Below are positions 11,087 through 25,500 of a stretch of DNA of 64,000 nucleotides, piece by piece (within the stretch, counting starts at the first letter, position 1; each line of letters opens with the position of its first letter). A program made the position numbers and the translations under genes. Source of the DNA: Lepidurus packardi (Eukaryota > Arthropoda > Branchiopoda > Notostraca > Triopsidae); the NCBI GenBank assembly GCA_023053545.1, contig JAKZAN010000002.1:2216375-2280374 (forward strand), read 5' to 3'. The notes under the pieces were generated by a model, which saw only the letters and a list, made by a program, of their open reading frames with translations, was not told where the DNA came from and did not search any database.

Positions 11087-13550
11087 TCCAAGTTATGAAC
11101 ATTGTTTTAACCTTTCAAACCTTGCATCACCCCCTCCTACCCCGACAAATCGTACAAAATACTCGTCGTCTTTCCGGATGACTGCTATAAATTACACGAG
11201 GTGTAGGTAAAAGAAAAGAGACCTTTCATTTTAGCGAACCTTTTTGATCCATCGTCAGGTCATCACCATGGGACGTGCAATGGTTGTAAGAACCAATAAA
11301 GAAAAGGGAAGGGGGGGTCGCGTGAGCCACTATAGCTCCGAACTCGTAATCCATGGTATTGTACTATTACGCGAGCCCAGAGCAACCTTGATCTTGACCC
11401 CAATTCTATGTCGGTGAGTGTAAAACAAGAAGAGGAGAATGGGAGAGCTGAAAAGCAAAAAGGAAAGCAACCTTCAAGTACAAGCAGCCAAAGCAAAACG
11501 CCAGAGTGTGGAATAGACTTGAGTAAGAGTAAAATCAATGACAACCCATAAACTTGGAGTCTGGGGGGGGGGGGTCTTTCGAGACGACCCAAGCTTCCGG
11601 AGGTTGTGCTCGGAATTCATCCGCCCCCGGGCTACTTTTTATTGCAGCGGAGTCGGTGTGGATCGTCTCTGTTGTCTGGGTTCACGTCATTTTGCTGGAT
11701 TTTCTCTCCTTTCTCCGAGCTTTTTCGTGGGTATAGCTGAAGCTCGTTTCTATTCTTTCCCCCACGTATTTTACTTTTTTTTTTGTGCATGTGCCGCCCT
11801 CGAAGAAATTATTTTGGAAGGCAACTGGACTATAATCGTTATCTTTCTTTTCTTTTTTACCTCTTGCTCTCCCAGGTTGTGCCGTTCTGCCCAAAAAGCA
11901 CCACGGAGCGTATTTTTTATTTTTACAACGTTTCCCTAAGCATCCCTGGCCTCGTGTTTACGATACGCGGGGATACTCCCTACGTCGTTTTCATTTTTAC
12001 GTTTTAACGTATTCTCTTGCAACACAGCCATCTCGGGAAGCTGGGGTGATCCCATTTACATTTCTTTTCTACTTTATTTATTTTTATTTTTTTAATCTTT
12101 GTTTTGCTCTCTTTTTTTTTTCTTGGCCCGTAACCATTTAGCATTCAGTTGCCTAGTTGCGACCATAAAGATCTCCCGCTTCTTCTTATCGCGCTCATTA
12201 TGTCCGGGCTATGAGTCGTTTGTCATGAGTGCAGTTTGCTAGCACGTGCATTGCATTGTGGGCAAGAGAGGCGAATCGGCTTTCCCTTTTGTCATCACAC
12301 AACCCAGGGCTCGGCGAGTCATATCACGTGGGTTCGAGTGCTCGTATGCAAATGAAGGACAAGGAAATCCTGCGGGTACTTTTCAAAACGTGTATATCAA
12401 ACACCAGCAAAACGACCCATGCATCGATGCCTTCATTGCCTGGCTACCGAGATACGGGAGGAGAACCTTTTGTCTTTTTTGTCCTTTCTTTTTCTTCCTC
12501 CGTGAACAATCCCGCGAGTTATTAATAGATCATTTTTTACATCCCTTTCTTGAAACGTACCCTTCTCACAAGTGGGGGTGGCCTTTTCCTTTCATTCCAA
12601 GCCAATTGTGAGTTTTAAATGACAAGCTTGAAAAATTTCAACATCTCCTGCGCCTTTCTGATCGAAATTTGATAGTTTCTAGAGAATACACAGAAATTTG
12701 CGCCAAAGTAGTTTAAGTGATTACCCTCTTGGCGCCAGATGGCGTAAGACGCTCGACCTCGTTGAATTCCCTTTTTGGTTTTACATTTTATCTTGCAAGG
12801 GAATATATATTCCCCTGTTACATGCAACGATCTTTTGAGTGCAGTTTCCAAGAAATGTTTGGAACGTTTCAGAAATATAGTGTGCCAACTAAAAAGGATA
12901 AAATTAAGCGTTGAAAGAAAGGCGCCAAAAACGCGCCGAGCATGAAATACAGAAAGGTTTCGCTGTGCGTTGGTGGCGCTGGCGCTGCCTACCACAACGT
13001 TCACCCGAGCAGGAAGCCACGATGAGAGCTCGGTATCTTTTGTGATGAAAACCATGGATTACTCTGTATTCTTCACGTAGTTTAGCGTCAGTTTGCAACC
13101 TTGGATTACGTGTCGAGAGTGTACAGCGGAAATCGGTAATTTTGTGCTAAGAAATTGCAGTTGTAAGCGTGTTTGGGGGTGTGTGTGTCAAATGCCAAGC
13201 AAGCCAAAGCCAGCCTCGGCCAGCCAAGGCGTTTGGTCGTGGCGTCGAGCCTAGGATATATACGCCGTGGCGGGCATTGCAGCAATCCTTCGCTTAGGCC
13301 AGGCTTTGGTGCTGTTCCCTCTGCACTGCGGATGCCAAAAACTAGTGTCCACAAAGTTTTTTCCACACTTACGATGACAATAAACCATTGCTGCGACTCG
13401 TTGCCCACTCAGGAATATTGCAGATTTAAAATAGCCAGCCGTGCAATTGAAAGTTAATTGTTTTGTTTTTTCTTTCCTCCCTCCCCCTCCATCCAGTTTT
13501 TTGGGAGGTTCTAACGTTGGTGGCTTGTACAAAGTGAAACAGTGCGCAGA
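11087..13550. other. Intergenic region and probable ARID1 5' UTR/promoter
   Basis: 2.46 kb without a supportable gene. It has pyrimidine-rich runs, a G11 run near 11563-11573, and a palindromic CGCCAGATGGCG at about 12731-12742 that partly resembles a CTCF core. The sequence just before the ARID1 start at 13551 is probably its 5' leader. Short open frames here overlap on both strands and look like chance. Confidence 0.5.
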
Positions 13551-16500
13551 ATGGCTTCTGCCTCGGAGACCGACAATTTTCCCAATGGCCCTGCAGGAAC
13601 TACATCTCTCTCCGTCTCCAACGATAATAACACGAACGCCAGTGAAAACTTGAAGAACGGGCTCGCGTCAAACTCCAATTCAAGCAACAACAAACCCCCG
13701 GTGGGCTATCCCAACATGTCTGATCATAATAACGTTGCCAATCAACACTCGGGAGGACCGCCACCTGACATGAATAGCGCCAATTCACAGCCAGGTTATC
13801 CACCACCTCCAGGAAGAGAAGGGGGTGGGGGTTCAGGTCCTCAAAATAATGGACATCATCCCATGGATGCGGGGGATCCGAAACATTGGGGTTCCGGGCC
13901 TGGTCCTGGCAGTATCACTCCGCAAAATTCCAACTCTGCGAATCCAGGCGGCTATGACACGATGCCCTATGCCTATAATCGCCCTTACGAACCCTCTTCG
14001 TACATGCACGCCATGCCCAGTCACAACAATGTGCCCGACATTGCCAATAGCTTCCCGTTCTCTCAATACTCTCCGCAAGCACCCCGGAGTCCGTACGGCC
14101 CCGTTGCCAGCAAACCCATGGCGTATATGAACACGAATCCTCGGCCGGGTCCTGGTGCCGGGCCGCCATCCATGTCCTCCTCATATGCACCAGGTTACCC
14201 ACCTCATCATCAACCTCGCTATATGGGCGGGCCACCTGCTCCTCATCCTCCCACACCCACTCTCAATCAGTTACTTCAAAATCAGCGCTACCCAGGACCA
14301 CTCCCACCTGGGCATCACCCCCCTCCCCCGCCTTCTTCAAACGCTTACTCCAGCGGCCCTGGACCGGCCACGGATTACCCTCCAAAAGATAGTTGGATGC
14401 AACACCGGATGCCCTATTCCCAACAACCCATGTATCGTCCGCAGGATGTGCAGGTAAGAAACCTAACCGACACAACAATTTGCACCTTCCATCCGTTTAG
14501 AATCGCTTCTTGTCTTCAGAAACATTCAAAAGATACTCAAAACTTGATGTGTTAAGTTCTTTGATCTCATTTCAATGAGCTTTCTAAGTAAAGGACAAGA
14601 TTGAGCGTTTAGGCAGACTAGGTTTTGTTAACTATGTGTAACCAAATGGTTGATAGCTGTACAAAAAGTTAGACTGGAAAGTCCTAAAAGAAAGCACAAG
14701 TTTTAGGATCTTGGCAAGATAGTCTTGCCAAATTTGGATTCTGATGTTTAAATCTGGGATTATAAGAACGTCGATTTCCTTTCAGAGGTCTTCCAATAAA
14801 CCTAGTAAGATGTCCAACAAATATCTAAATAGACAATAATTGCAAAAAGGAACAATTCGTCGCATGTGCAAGGTTCTGGTGTAACACACAAGTTGAGGCA
14901 TCGTACAAGGATAACCGTCCCAATGTCTTATTCAGATATTTAAATCTGGGATTATTAAAAGATCTATAGCCTTTTAAAGCGGCCCCAATAAGCTTAATTA
15001 GGGTGTTAGTCAAGGTGGGGTTCAGTTCAGATGCAATAGATAGTAATTTAAAAAAAAAATCTTCATAGTCACCAGGTTCAAGAGAAACGTACGAGTTGAT
15101 AGCAGTGTGTGGCTTGGCTTGAGCCAAACCCGTGCCGGGCGTTTTGGATAAAAGTCTTTGGGAAAAGGGGGTTCTGGTTCTGATCATTGGGAGATGCCAG
15201 GAAGTCAAATTTGTAATGTGCCCGTTTCCATGAGTGGCACAAAAACCCACGTGGACATGTTTACACCCGGTGCGGCCCTGACGTCATGCTTCTGTTGAGG
15301 GAATGTCGAAGGGTTTTGAGCAAAACAGGGGAAGCATGGGGAAGTGGATTCCCTCCTCCCCACAAAAGAGGTGGTATTGAGTAGGAGGTGATGGTGATAG
15401 TGTAAAAGGAAAAGAAGAGATAGAAAGGAGGGTGAACGTCATAAAGAAAAGTAGAGGAGAAGAAAGAAGAGAGATGGGGATCATCACGGCATCCTTCTGC
15501 GTACCTCTCCCCTTCCCCCAGAAGAAAAACTTGCATCTCTCCAATCGAAACCCACAGTTTTCGTTTGACGAACTTAATCACAGTACCATTGAGTTTTATT
15601 TTATTACTTTTATTTCTCTCTTTTTCATTCTTGCGAAAAATTCTGTGTTGACTTCACTTTAAAACCCGAACATTTTCGAACGTTTTTGTCTTTCAAAATA
15701 TGTAGGGATTACGATTTGCGGCCGGTGGTCCGCCAACAGTGAACTTTTGTCTTTTTTGCCAACAATGAAAATGGCTAAGGTCGTTTCTGGGGGGCAAACG
15801 AAGTTTACATCTCGTGACAGTATTTTGAGGTAAAACATGACCAACGTCTTACTATTATAGTAAGAGATTAAGAAAAATTAAAGTAAAAACGTGGTGGTAA
15901 TCAAGGCCGCTTTATATTGGGGAGTCAATGAAGGGGTCAGCGAGTCCATCCCTAGTTTGAAGGATTCCCAATGAGGGAGGCTGAATGGGTTGCTAATGTT
16001 TAAGCCCTGCTTATCATCCTTCACAACATTGGAAATACGTGCCTATTAAATGAAAATGAAAGGAAAGAAGGAGGGGAAAAAGAACCGAAAAAGGAAAGAA
16101 TGAGGGGGGGGGGAGGGGGGCTCCACGCAGTCTAGCGTTTTTGGACTTTTTGTCTTTTATCAACGACAAACGGTATGTTCTAGTTTCCTTTGCTCCCCCT
16201 CGCTCCGTTTTCCCTGTAAAGCTTAATGAGATGCTGCACACATCCCCGAATCGTGATTGGTGACGTCACCATCGTACTTGCTCCGAAGTTTGTGGGAACT
16301 TGCGGGATATGCAAATGTCATGCTGAGGCGAGAGAGGGGATCTCTTGAATTGGCATTATGCCTCTCTCTCTCTCTCATCCGCACACACTCCTTGTTTTGT
16401 TCCTCGTTTTAAGCGTTCGTTTGAGTCTATTACTTTTCCGCTTTCAAATGTTTCATGTTCTGTTCTCTCAGAACCTTGACCTAGAGCGAGTAATTGTTGC

Positions 16501-19500
16501 ATAGCTAATGAAGGGAAAGAGTAAGAGCGTACAGGTGTTCTCGATTCTCTATAATCGTATTCCAATAGGAAGTGGGCTTTAGATAATGTCAGTTCTAAAA
16601 GCGGCATATGTGGGGCGATGTCAGTACGGCTATGACTTATTGTCAGTAAAAAGTAAGGTAATTTTGTCAAATGTAAAATAAAAAAGGTTTTTTATTTTCG
16701 GTTTTAAGAAGAAGAAAAAACGATTTGGGGAGTCGTTTGGATGATGTAGGACTTGGGGTTGTTGAGTGTGGGTTAAGAAAATCGTAATGAAAGAAGAGAC
16801 AAAAGATAATTTCAAAGTTGCGAGTTTGGTTGATGGTGTAGGTCACGCCTGCCTGAATCGTCTCGAGCTTGGGGGTCGCTTTTCATCCTAAAATGAGGCG
16901 TTATTATTTCTGCCTTTTCGTGCAATTTAGATGAAGAGCTATAGGTCGTCTCGCCGGGTTGGGGAGCTCGAGTTGGAGCATATAAGTATGGTGGGAGAGA
17001 CATATATGTATAAGCCATAGCTCTTTGCCAGGCGAGCAGTAACGAATTCAGGCAACGGAAAGCGGCGAGAGTAGGAGAGCTCGAAAGCCCATTGCCGCCG
17101 TCGAAAGGAACGAAATGCGAGAACCCCCCAGACACATACATACACTCGGGCGCGCACACACACATCCGTGCCATAGAAAAAGAAGTACCACCGAAGGGGG
17201 AGAGAGAAAAAATGTCGGATCGAAAAACAGCGAAAATAACGTCCCTTTTGACGACGAAATACTCAGTACTAACAGCGGCCATTTTGGAAGTCTGGCCGAC
17301 CAATGGAAAGCGAGGAACGGCTGCCCGTCACGGCCAGCGAGCAGCCAATGGCAGCGCAGCCGTCGGGATCCTTGGCGCTTTGTCGTTTCTTGTATAACGC
17401 AGCGTTTTGAGCGACATGGCTCTCGTCATTTTGTGTACAGGCGAGGCCCCAGCGGCTCCGGGAAACCGGGGAGTTCAGCCAGCGAGTGAAGCAAAGTGGG
17501 TAACGAGGGAGAGAGAGCCGCTCGCCAGGGCAACGACTACACTATGGGCGAGAGGGAGGGAGGGATTCGGAAACTGATGGCAGGCGTTTCGTATGTTCGC
17601 CAGAGAGCTGAAAGGAAAAGGGGCTCTAGCTTGACGCGCGGGTTTCCATTTTCTCGATGCCAACAACCGCGGACCCCACCCCGCTTTTCCTTCGGGGTTC
17701 TCGGAGGGAGCGAAGCTGGTTCCTTCTCTTTCCTTTGCGTTTTCTTTATAACGTTATATATTGCGGGGGGCCCCCTAACAACAACCCAGAAAGCCGGTTG
17801 GGTTGAAATGTTCGCTACGCTGCTGGCGCCCCTAGCAGAAGGATGAAACGATAACGTTCGAGGCCAACAACAAAGTCGGTTGTCTCTTACCCTAAGCTGC
17901 ATTCCCACTAGTCTCTCCAGTTTCTCAGCAAAAAACCTTTCCAGCGACAGTTTGCTGAAGCCTAAAATGAAAACCTTTTTTGCCATTGTTGAAGCCTAAA
18001 ATGATTTAAACAAGCAACACGCAAATGACGTACTTAAAAGTTTACTTTTGAGATTCGCACAGGATAAACAGTTTATGAAATAGTCTCCAGTATTTTTATA
18101 AAGGAATACATAAAAAAAATTACGGAAGGCAGATGTGAACGTAGCTTAGCTAAGAGGCAACCTAAAAAGCGTTAGAGATGGGAAATTGCCTTCGCTTCGG
18201 AGATGGGAGGGGAGGTTAGGCCCGGCAAAAAAGTAGAAAGACATAAGAAGACAGGACTAGGGTTGTTAAGATCTTCTTCCCTTGGCTTGGAGAAGGACAA
18301 GGAACCGTAGATTTAGAAGTTGAGACCGGAGGAAAACCTTGGGTTGGGGTCTTGTGTGTGTTTGAGTGTGTGCTTTGCCTCGCTGGCTTCGTCTTGGCAC
18401 GTCTCGCTGTCCTGGCAGGCAGGCACGACACGCGGGATGACAAAGCAAAAGGGGGAACCTTTTCTGGCTGCAACAAAGAGGAAAAAGACGAAGAGAACGG
18501 GAAAAACAGGCATAGGGGCAGGCCGGACAGCTGAAATTTTTTTGACAGTTCCTTTTTGTTGCACAAGTCTTTCAGTTTCTTTTAAAAAACATCCTAAAAG
18601 TAAGCAGAAAAAGGGAGGGGGATGAATTTGCCAAAGCAGCATAACTTGTCTGCTCCGATGGGAAAAAAGGAAACATAAGTGAGATTAAAAAAAGGATAAG
18701 TAAAAAAGGAAGGAAGGAAGAACTGGTCCGAAATCTAAAACTTGGCGGGAATTTCTCAGGCATATTTCCCAAAGACGAATTTTCCTAACGTTCTTTTTAC
18801 CTGGGGAAAATTCAGGTAAAATGTGAATTCAGCTTGGAAGTATATGTCAGGTTTTTGTAACTAAACCAGACTTGTTATGGAATTGAGTCGATTTAAGCGT
18901 AGAAATTAACTCTTCATTTCGTTTATCAGTCTGTAACTCGATTTGGAGGCCATTGTTGTTTTCTATTGTAAACCATTTTTGTGGTCTAGCTACGTAGCGA
19001 AATGTCGGTTCTCATTGTTGGCTAGAGCAACAAATGCCGTTTTTTTAGTGTTGGTTTGGGCAAAAATACCGGTTTTCATTGTTGCGCTCCGTGGTTGATT
19101 TAGGAGAGATGGCCACAACAAAAAGTATGAAAGAATGTGGAGCAAGATTGCGACGGTGAGCAAGAGCAAATTCCGTTCTGCAAATTTAGCGAAAGAGAAG
19201 TCGAGGTTTGGTTGTCACGCTTTTTGGTGTTGAGGGAAATTGGCGGAATTTATTCATTTTTCCGCAAAGGTGGGTGCTGGATCTCTTTCTTTTCCTTCTC
19301 TAAACCCCAACAGCACAAGAGGAACCTGTAGTAAACTCGCGTTACCTTCATTTTTTGCGTTTCATGAGAAAAGCATATTAAGGGGGTCCGTAAACTTTCT
19401 AGAAAACCGTCAAGTTTATATTTTGCGAACTTGACAACTTTGGAGGGGGGGCATTACAGTATTATTAGAGTAGTACTGTAAGAAAAAGGTTTCAAAACCT

Positions 19501-22500
19501 TGGCCAAGTGAGATTGGCCCCTTTTTCATTTGCATGAGAAATGTCGAGATTTACGAGTTCGTTATTACCAGGAATGAAACTGAACTACACACGCCACCCA
19601 AAAAAAAAAAAAAAAAAAAAAAAGATCCCAAGCGAAATTTTTTGCAACGTAAATTTTTTGGTACGTGCGTATTAATATGTGAAGGCCACGGAGGAAGAGT
19701 GAGATACATGCCAGGTTTTTCTCGAGCAACCCTTGCGAAAAGAAAACGCTACTAATGATTCAGACTAGGTATTTACTGCATTAGGGGACTTTTTGTATGC
19801 TGATTAAATGTTACTCTAGGGAAGCAGAATTGCCGAACGTGAATGAAAGCTGTTTCACACTTTGGAGCTGACGTCATTTCAAACGACGAAAGGCGATTCC
19901 GGGACCGAGAATTGAGGGGCAGGGGGGTCGTATGACCTGCCATTCAAAAAATGTTCTTCTCACCCCTCGCCATTGTTTGCTTCCTCTATTCCACGCCTCG
20001 TTAGTGGCCATAGTTATCCCTCTCTTTTTCGGGAGCCAGGAATGGGGGGAAATAAGACAGGTGTGACGTCAAAGGCACTTGTAAACACTTTGGCTTCTCA
20101 AGTGTGATATTTCTGTACGAACATGCATACTTTCACGGTTATTTTATTCACACGATTTAATTTTGCTCGATAATAATATTAAAGAATAAAAATAGTAATA
20201 AAATGAGTCTCCTGCAGCATTGTGACACGGAAATTCGGCTCATTGAGTGATCTGGGAATCGCATTTTCAGCCGGCTGTTAAGTCGGCTGAAGGTTGAAAC
20301 CAATAAAGAGACAAAAGGCAAATATGAAGTGAAGTAAAGGGGTTACTCGAAAAGGAGTTGCTATTGACACAAAGATGCCCTTTTCCACACGTGGGCAAAT
20401 ACCAAAAACACCAAAGTCTCGACCCAAATTCTACCTGAAATTAAAAGAAGGGAATTGTCAGAGTGGTGACAAGTTTTTGTTCGAAAAGCGGCATGTTTTG
20501 TACCATAAAAGGTGTCAAAGGCGTTTGTCTAGCCAAAAAGACAGGTCGGGTGAGGTCATATCGCCTCATATCGGAACATCAACGCAACATTTTGCGGTAT
20601 TTAGCGTTGAGACTTGCTGGCAAGCTTACAGTTTGTTGAAAGATAGCTTATTGTGGTCATATAATGCATGTTTATGCTTGCACCGCCTTTTCCTATCGTT
20701 TATCTTTGGGCAAATTGCAGGTAACTCGTCTGAAAATAGACGTAAGCTCGCGAAAATCGCTCTAGAGTGCGTGTACTGCTTAGGTGATGCAAATTTTGCG
20801 ATTAAGGAAGAATGTGTCGCGACTTCGCGTTTTTTAGGGCTCAAGAGTTGAATTGCATTCGTTTAAGGTTGTAAATGTTATTTTAACATGCGATATACGC
20901 ATTGGCGATGAGGGAAAATGAGCCAGTTTATGGAATTGCTTCTAAACAGGTGTGTTTAATCGATGTTAACCAAGTTTACTCCTAATTCGGGGTCGTTGGA
21001 AACGTGGTATTGGCATTTTCCATATGTCAGTCAAGCAATTAAGGCTTGTTTGTACCCGGAGTGTGTACACCAACAGGAATTATGAACCGACTGGTTGAAT
21101 CGCACGCAATTTTTATTGGTAGAAGGGCAGGGTATTGCGGCTTGCCAATGAGTTTGGGGCCATGAAAGCGATGTAACTACCTCAACACTCGTATTTTATC
21201 TCTTTTTATCGCACACGGAGCCCCAAACAGAGCCCTTTTCTGCCTTCTCCAAAAATTGACCTGCCTGGACTCTTTCTCCGGAAATTCTTAACAGCACTTA
21301 TCCACTGCCATCGCTCTGTTTGGTCAAGTAAACGTAAATAAGCACTTAATGTAGCCTTCGACTCTGTTTCTTTCTTTCATGAAGTAGTCTGTACGTTTAT
21401 TTTGCTTCCAATCCTCCCCGTGCACCACCCACCCACCCCTCAAAGAAAGATCTTCTAGAATGTAAAGGAATGTCACGCCTTGCTGATACTTTTATTTTTT
21501 TGGACGTTTAGGAGTCGTACCATAAAAATAAAACAAGGCCTGCAAAGTAGTCGAGAGGAGCTGATCAACACCACTTTTCTTCTTTGACCCAACACGGGGA
21601 CTTTTTTAGGTTTTCCCACCTAATTTTCAGTCTTTAGGACATCTAGGTTTCGCTCGTATTTGTTGTCTGAGAGAAAGGCGCATTTTTTGAATGTTAAAAG
21701 AAAAGAAAAAACCCGGCGAGAAAATATAGGATGAAAAGGATCGTATAAAAAAGGTGTCTTCGTTCGTGGAACCAAAGCAATTGAGGTACTAGATTTTTCA
21801 GGTCCCCAAGGTTTTAGGCTCCGCCCCTTTCGCAATGGCCGCAGCCGCTGAGCTGAGGGGAAAGCCACGCCCGCTTTCTCGTTGTTCTCTACCTAATTCC
21901 CCTCGTCTTTTCTCTGCATGGATGTGTGTGTGTAAGAGAGAGAGAGAAGGGGATGGTTGTGTGTATGTGTGCATGGTATGGCGTATGCGATGCGCTGGAT
22001 AGGTTGGCTGGCCGGGGCGTTTGGGTCGATAGACCAAAACCTTAGCTGTGTTAGCTGTGCTCAACGCCCGACGGGCATTTCGGGCCGTTGAACGCCAAAG
22101 CGAGGGAAGGTATTATAGTGGCTGTGCCAGGCCAGGCTGGCGCCGAATGCTTGGAAGCAAAGTATACGGGGAAAAGATAGTAATAGTAAAAAAAAGGAAC
22201 GGACAAATACACAAAAGTGTTGTCTTTTTTTGCCCCCTCCAAAACACTAAACCAAATTCAAGCACATAACAAAAAAGAACACACGTCATCCGGGAACATT
22301 GTGAAGTTATTTTCGTCCGGGGGACGCACAAATTCATAGGTGCGAACTTCACAGTTGCAAGAGTTTTGGCGGGAAAAAGGGGGAAAGGCGCGAGTAAGTT
22401 TGAATCTACCAGGCCAACCATAAAACCCCTCGCCTGGTCCCTCGGTTTTCCCTTCTTTTTCTTTGCTCCCATCATCTGCTTGCGGAATGCCGTTTTCCCT

Positions 22501-25500
22501 TTTGGCCCGGGATAATTATCCGCGCCTTCCTCCCTTTTGCCCCGGTTCGTTATTTACCCTCCCGGTTCCCTAAACCCTCCCTTTTACCATCCCTCACTCC
22601 CCTTACCTCCCCCGTCCCCCTTGTAAGCCCGCAACTCGCAGCGCTTTCCCGGCTCCCTCTCTTTTCGTTCGCCCATTCTTATTATATCCTTTTGCCTGTG
22701 CCTTCCTTTCGTGTTCGTGGGACGTGTGTTGGTTGGGTCCGTTCCGTTCGTTTCGTTTCGTTCCCTGGGCTGGGAGAGTGCCTTTCAAGCTGGTGCTTGG
22801 GATATATACGTGGAGCTACCGACAACGATAGACTCAGAACTTTGATGTGGCGTTAGCTGCGATAAAACATATAACGTTTTGAGGTCGGGAACAAAAGTGA
22901 TTTATTTGTGGTATTTTTGTTAGCAAAATATGTGAGTAGACACCTTTTTACTTGTGAATTTTGGAAGGAATCCTTTTGAAAAGGAGCCTTGGGTAAGCAG
23001 AGTAAGGGAGTGCGAAGGAGGAAAAGAAGGTTCCTGCTGTATGGGTGATTCATTAGGAGGAAGAAGTTGTTCATTACTGGAATACAAAGTGTGTAAAATT
23101 TACAATGTTGAGACCCGGCACCGGCAGTTTATACCACGTGGGTTTTATGTGTGTACCTTTTCTTGTCGGCAGAGGAAAAAGGAAAAATGGTGTCAATAAT
23201 GAGAGCGAGGAGGAGGTTAGGGGGAGAGGGGGGAGAGATAAGGAATGGGAAGGTCGAAGGTGGAATGTATATAGACTTGTTTCTGTGGCAAGCCGAAAGT
23301 CTCTTACATTTCTCTACGCGAGTTAGGATTAGGCGGGTTATTGGTTTTTGAATTTTAGCAAATTATGTTGCCTTTCTCTTCATTGTTGCCAATCGAGGTT
23401 TTTTTTATTAGAGAGACAAGTTAGTGTGATGGATGAAGGTTTTATACGTGCGACAATGACAGATGAGCAAAGATAAATAGAAGGTGTTTTTTTCATTTTT
23501 GCCATTTCGTTTCTTTTTTTGTAGGAGCCAATCGAGAGTACCAACAGCGGAGCATTGAATGCCACGCCCAATTTAAGCGGGCGGGGAAGCCCCGCCCCTA
23601 ATATTGCGCCACCGTTGGGCTCGTCCGTGTCCACGTCCAGCAATAGTTTGCCGCCCCCTCCGCAACCGTCACAGGCCCAGCAACAATCGCAAAACTCGAT
23701 CGCCACGCCCACTGTGGTTCGCCCCGCCCCTTCACCGACTGGTTCCACTGGCTCCAACTCGCGGTCCATGTCCCCGGCTATTGGTAAGTTTTTTCCCCCC
23801 GTGGTTTGCAATCTTGACCTAATAGATTATGCAAAACGTGTCGTTCGTAAGTCTATCTATTGTTTGTACTTGTTATAATGTATGCAAGCGAGAAAAGAAA
23901 ATAAGGATAGGGACCTTTTTACAGATCTTGAGAAGCAAGAAGGAAAAATAGAAAACCTAAAGAACGAAGATTGTAAAATGGGAAAAGAGAAGGAGAGGAG
24001 AGTAAAAAGGTGGGAAAAAATCAGGAGATCAGTGGGAGGGCTCATATGCATCCCACACGGTGACCTTGGGGAAAGCCCTCTTTTTCTATCTTCTCAACTC
24101 AAACTAAGACATATTTATACCCCACACTGTCAAGGAACACCGTCGTTCTTTTCCTTTTTTAACAAGGTTTTTTTTTCGCCAGTCTTAGCAAAGTTTGGGA
24201 CGGAAGGGCAGGCTAAAAATACAAAAGGACAACGGTTTTGACGCTAAAAAAGAAAAGCCCACAACATTGCGTGATAGTATTGGAGTGTATCGTAAGAGCT
24301 TAAGGAATGCACGTTTTTCTAGGACAAGGGAATTTGCCTATGCCACCGAGACCTTCCAGTAGCCAGTCGGACAGCAGTGGTCAACCTCCTCGCATGAGTC
24401 AGTCTCCCATGGCTACCCAAAGTAAACTCGAGCGCACTTTTTGGAAGTGTCTTGAAAATTGATTTTTAAACAATTTTCTCTTGTATTAAACAGGCCCGTA
24501 TCAATCGTCGATGCCACCACCGCCACATATGGGCGTGTATGCCAATAAAATGGCCCCAGGACACCCCGGATTGTCACCGTACCCGCCTCCAGGACAGTAT
24601 CCGCCTACAGGGTCATCTGGCGCAGGCGCTTATATGCCCCGCCCTCCTTCCTCGGGATATCCTTCGGGTGGCGTTCCGGCAGGGTATCCAAATCAGCCTC
24701 CGATGGGTAGTCCTTCCCAAGGCACGCCGTCACCGTCACCAGGACCGCCCCAGCCGCAAGGACCAGGAACAATAGTGCCGCCCAGTTCTGCCCAGCCGCA
24801 CCCGCAACCGGGGGGTCCGTACCCGAATCGACCCATACAACAATATCCGCCTTATCCTGGGCCGCCTGTCAGCCAATACCCACCTCAACAAGTAACGAAA
24901 AATAAAGACTTGGGAGTGAATGATTTAGGAAGAAATTTTAACGATTTAGCGAATAAAATACAATTTCGCGAATACATTTTAATGCTTTTCTGTCAATTTT
25001 AAAGGGTTGGGGAGTTCCGGGACCACCTACTGGACTAGGTTCAATGCCGCCTGGGAAAGGAGTAGGTCCACCGCCACCGCCTCCTTCGCATCAGCAAGCT
25101 ATGATGGGTTCAGGCCCACCTACGCCTGCGCAACAAGCTCCGCGACCTCACACACCCCCTCATCCGTATCTGAAACAACATTTACAACAGAAAATGGGAG
25201 GATATGGGCATCCACCAGGACCAGGACCTGGTGGACAACCTCCCCAACCACCCCCACATGGACACCCCCAAGGACAGGGTCCGCCCCCAATGATGGCGTT
25301 CAGCACGGGAATGCTGTCGCCCAATATGGCGTCGCACGGCCAGCATCCTCCAGCTGCGTCCTCTCCTGGTAAATTTAGCCGTAAAGGAAGGATTTTTGTA
25401 TTGCAAGCATAAATTCGTCATTGTTAGGTATGGGAGGAGGTCCAGTTACTTCATTAGTGACCACCGGACCTGACGGCGCTGCTTTAGATGAAGCTTCGCA

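Larger units (their letters stand above)
14454..23524. other. ARID1 intron 1 (9 kb), regulatory-looking, no gene supported
   Basis: Donor GTAAGA at 14454 and acceptor GTAG at 23521-23524. The interior shows four exact TGACGTCA palindromes, a CCAAT/YY1-type cluster near 17280-17350, a (CT)n run near 16362-16378, a TG/GA microsatellite near 21923-21950, an A-tract near 19601-19623, and a diverged direct repeat near 14740-15005. The longest open frame (20375-20851, 158 codons) resembles no family I know. Large 5' introns of chromatin genes often hold enhancers or alternative promoters; that is inference here. Confidence 0.6.

Noticed and set aside
12331-12346. GGTTCGAGTGC, resembling a tRNA B box
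   Set aside because: No acceptor stem, D arm or anticodon arm can be formed around it.
20375-20851. 158-codon open frame in ARID1 intron 1
   Set aside because: No recognisable motif and no conserved-looking pattern; a frame of this length in a 9 kb intron can be chance. Kept only as a note.
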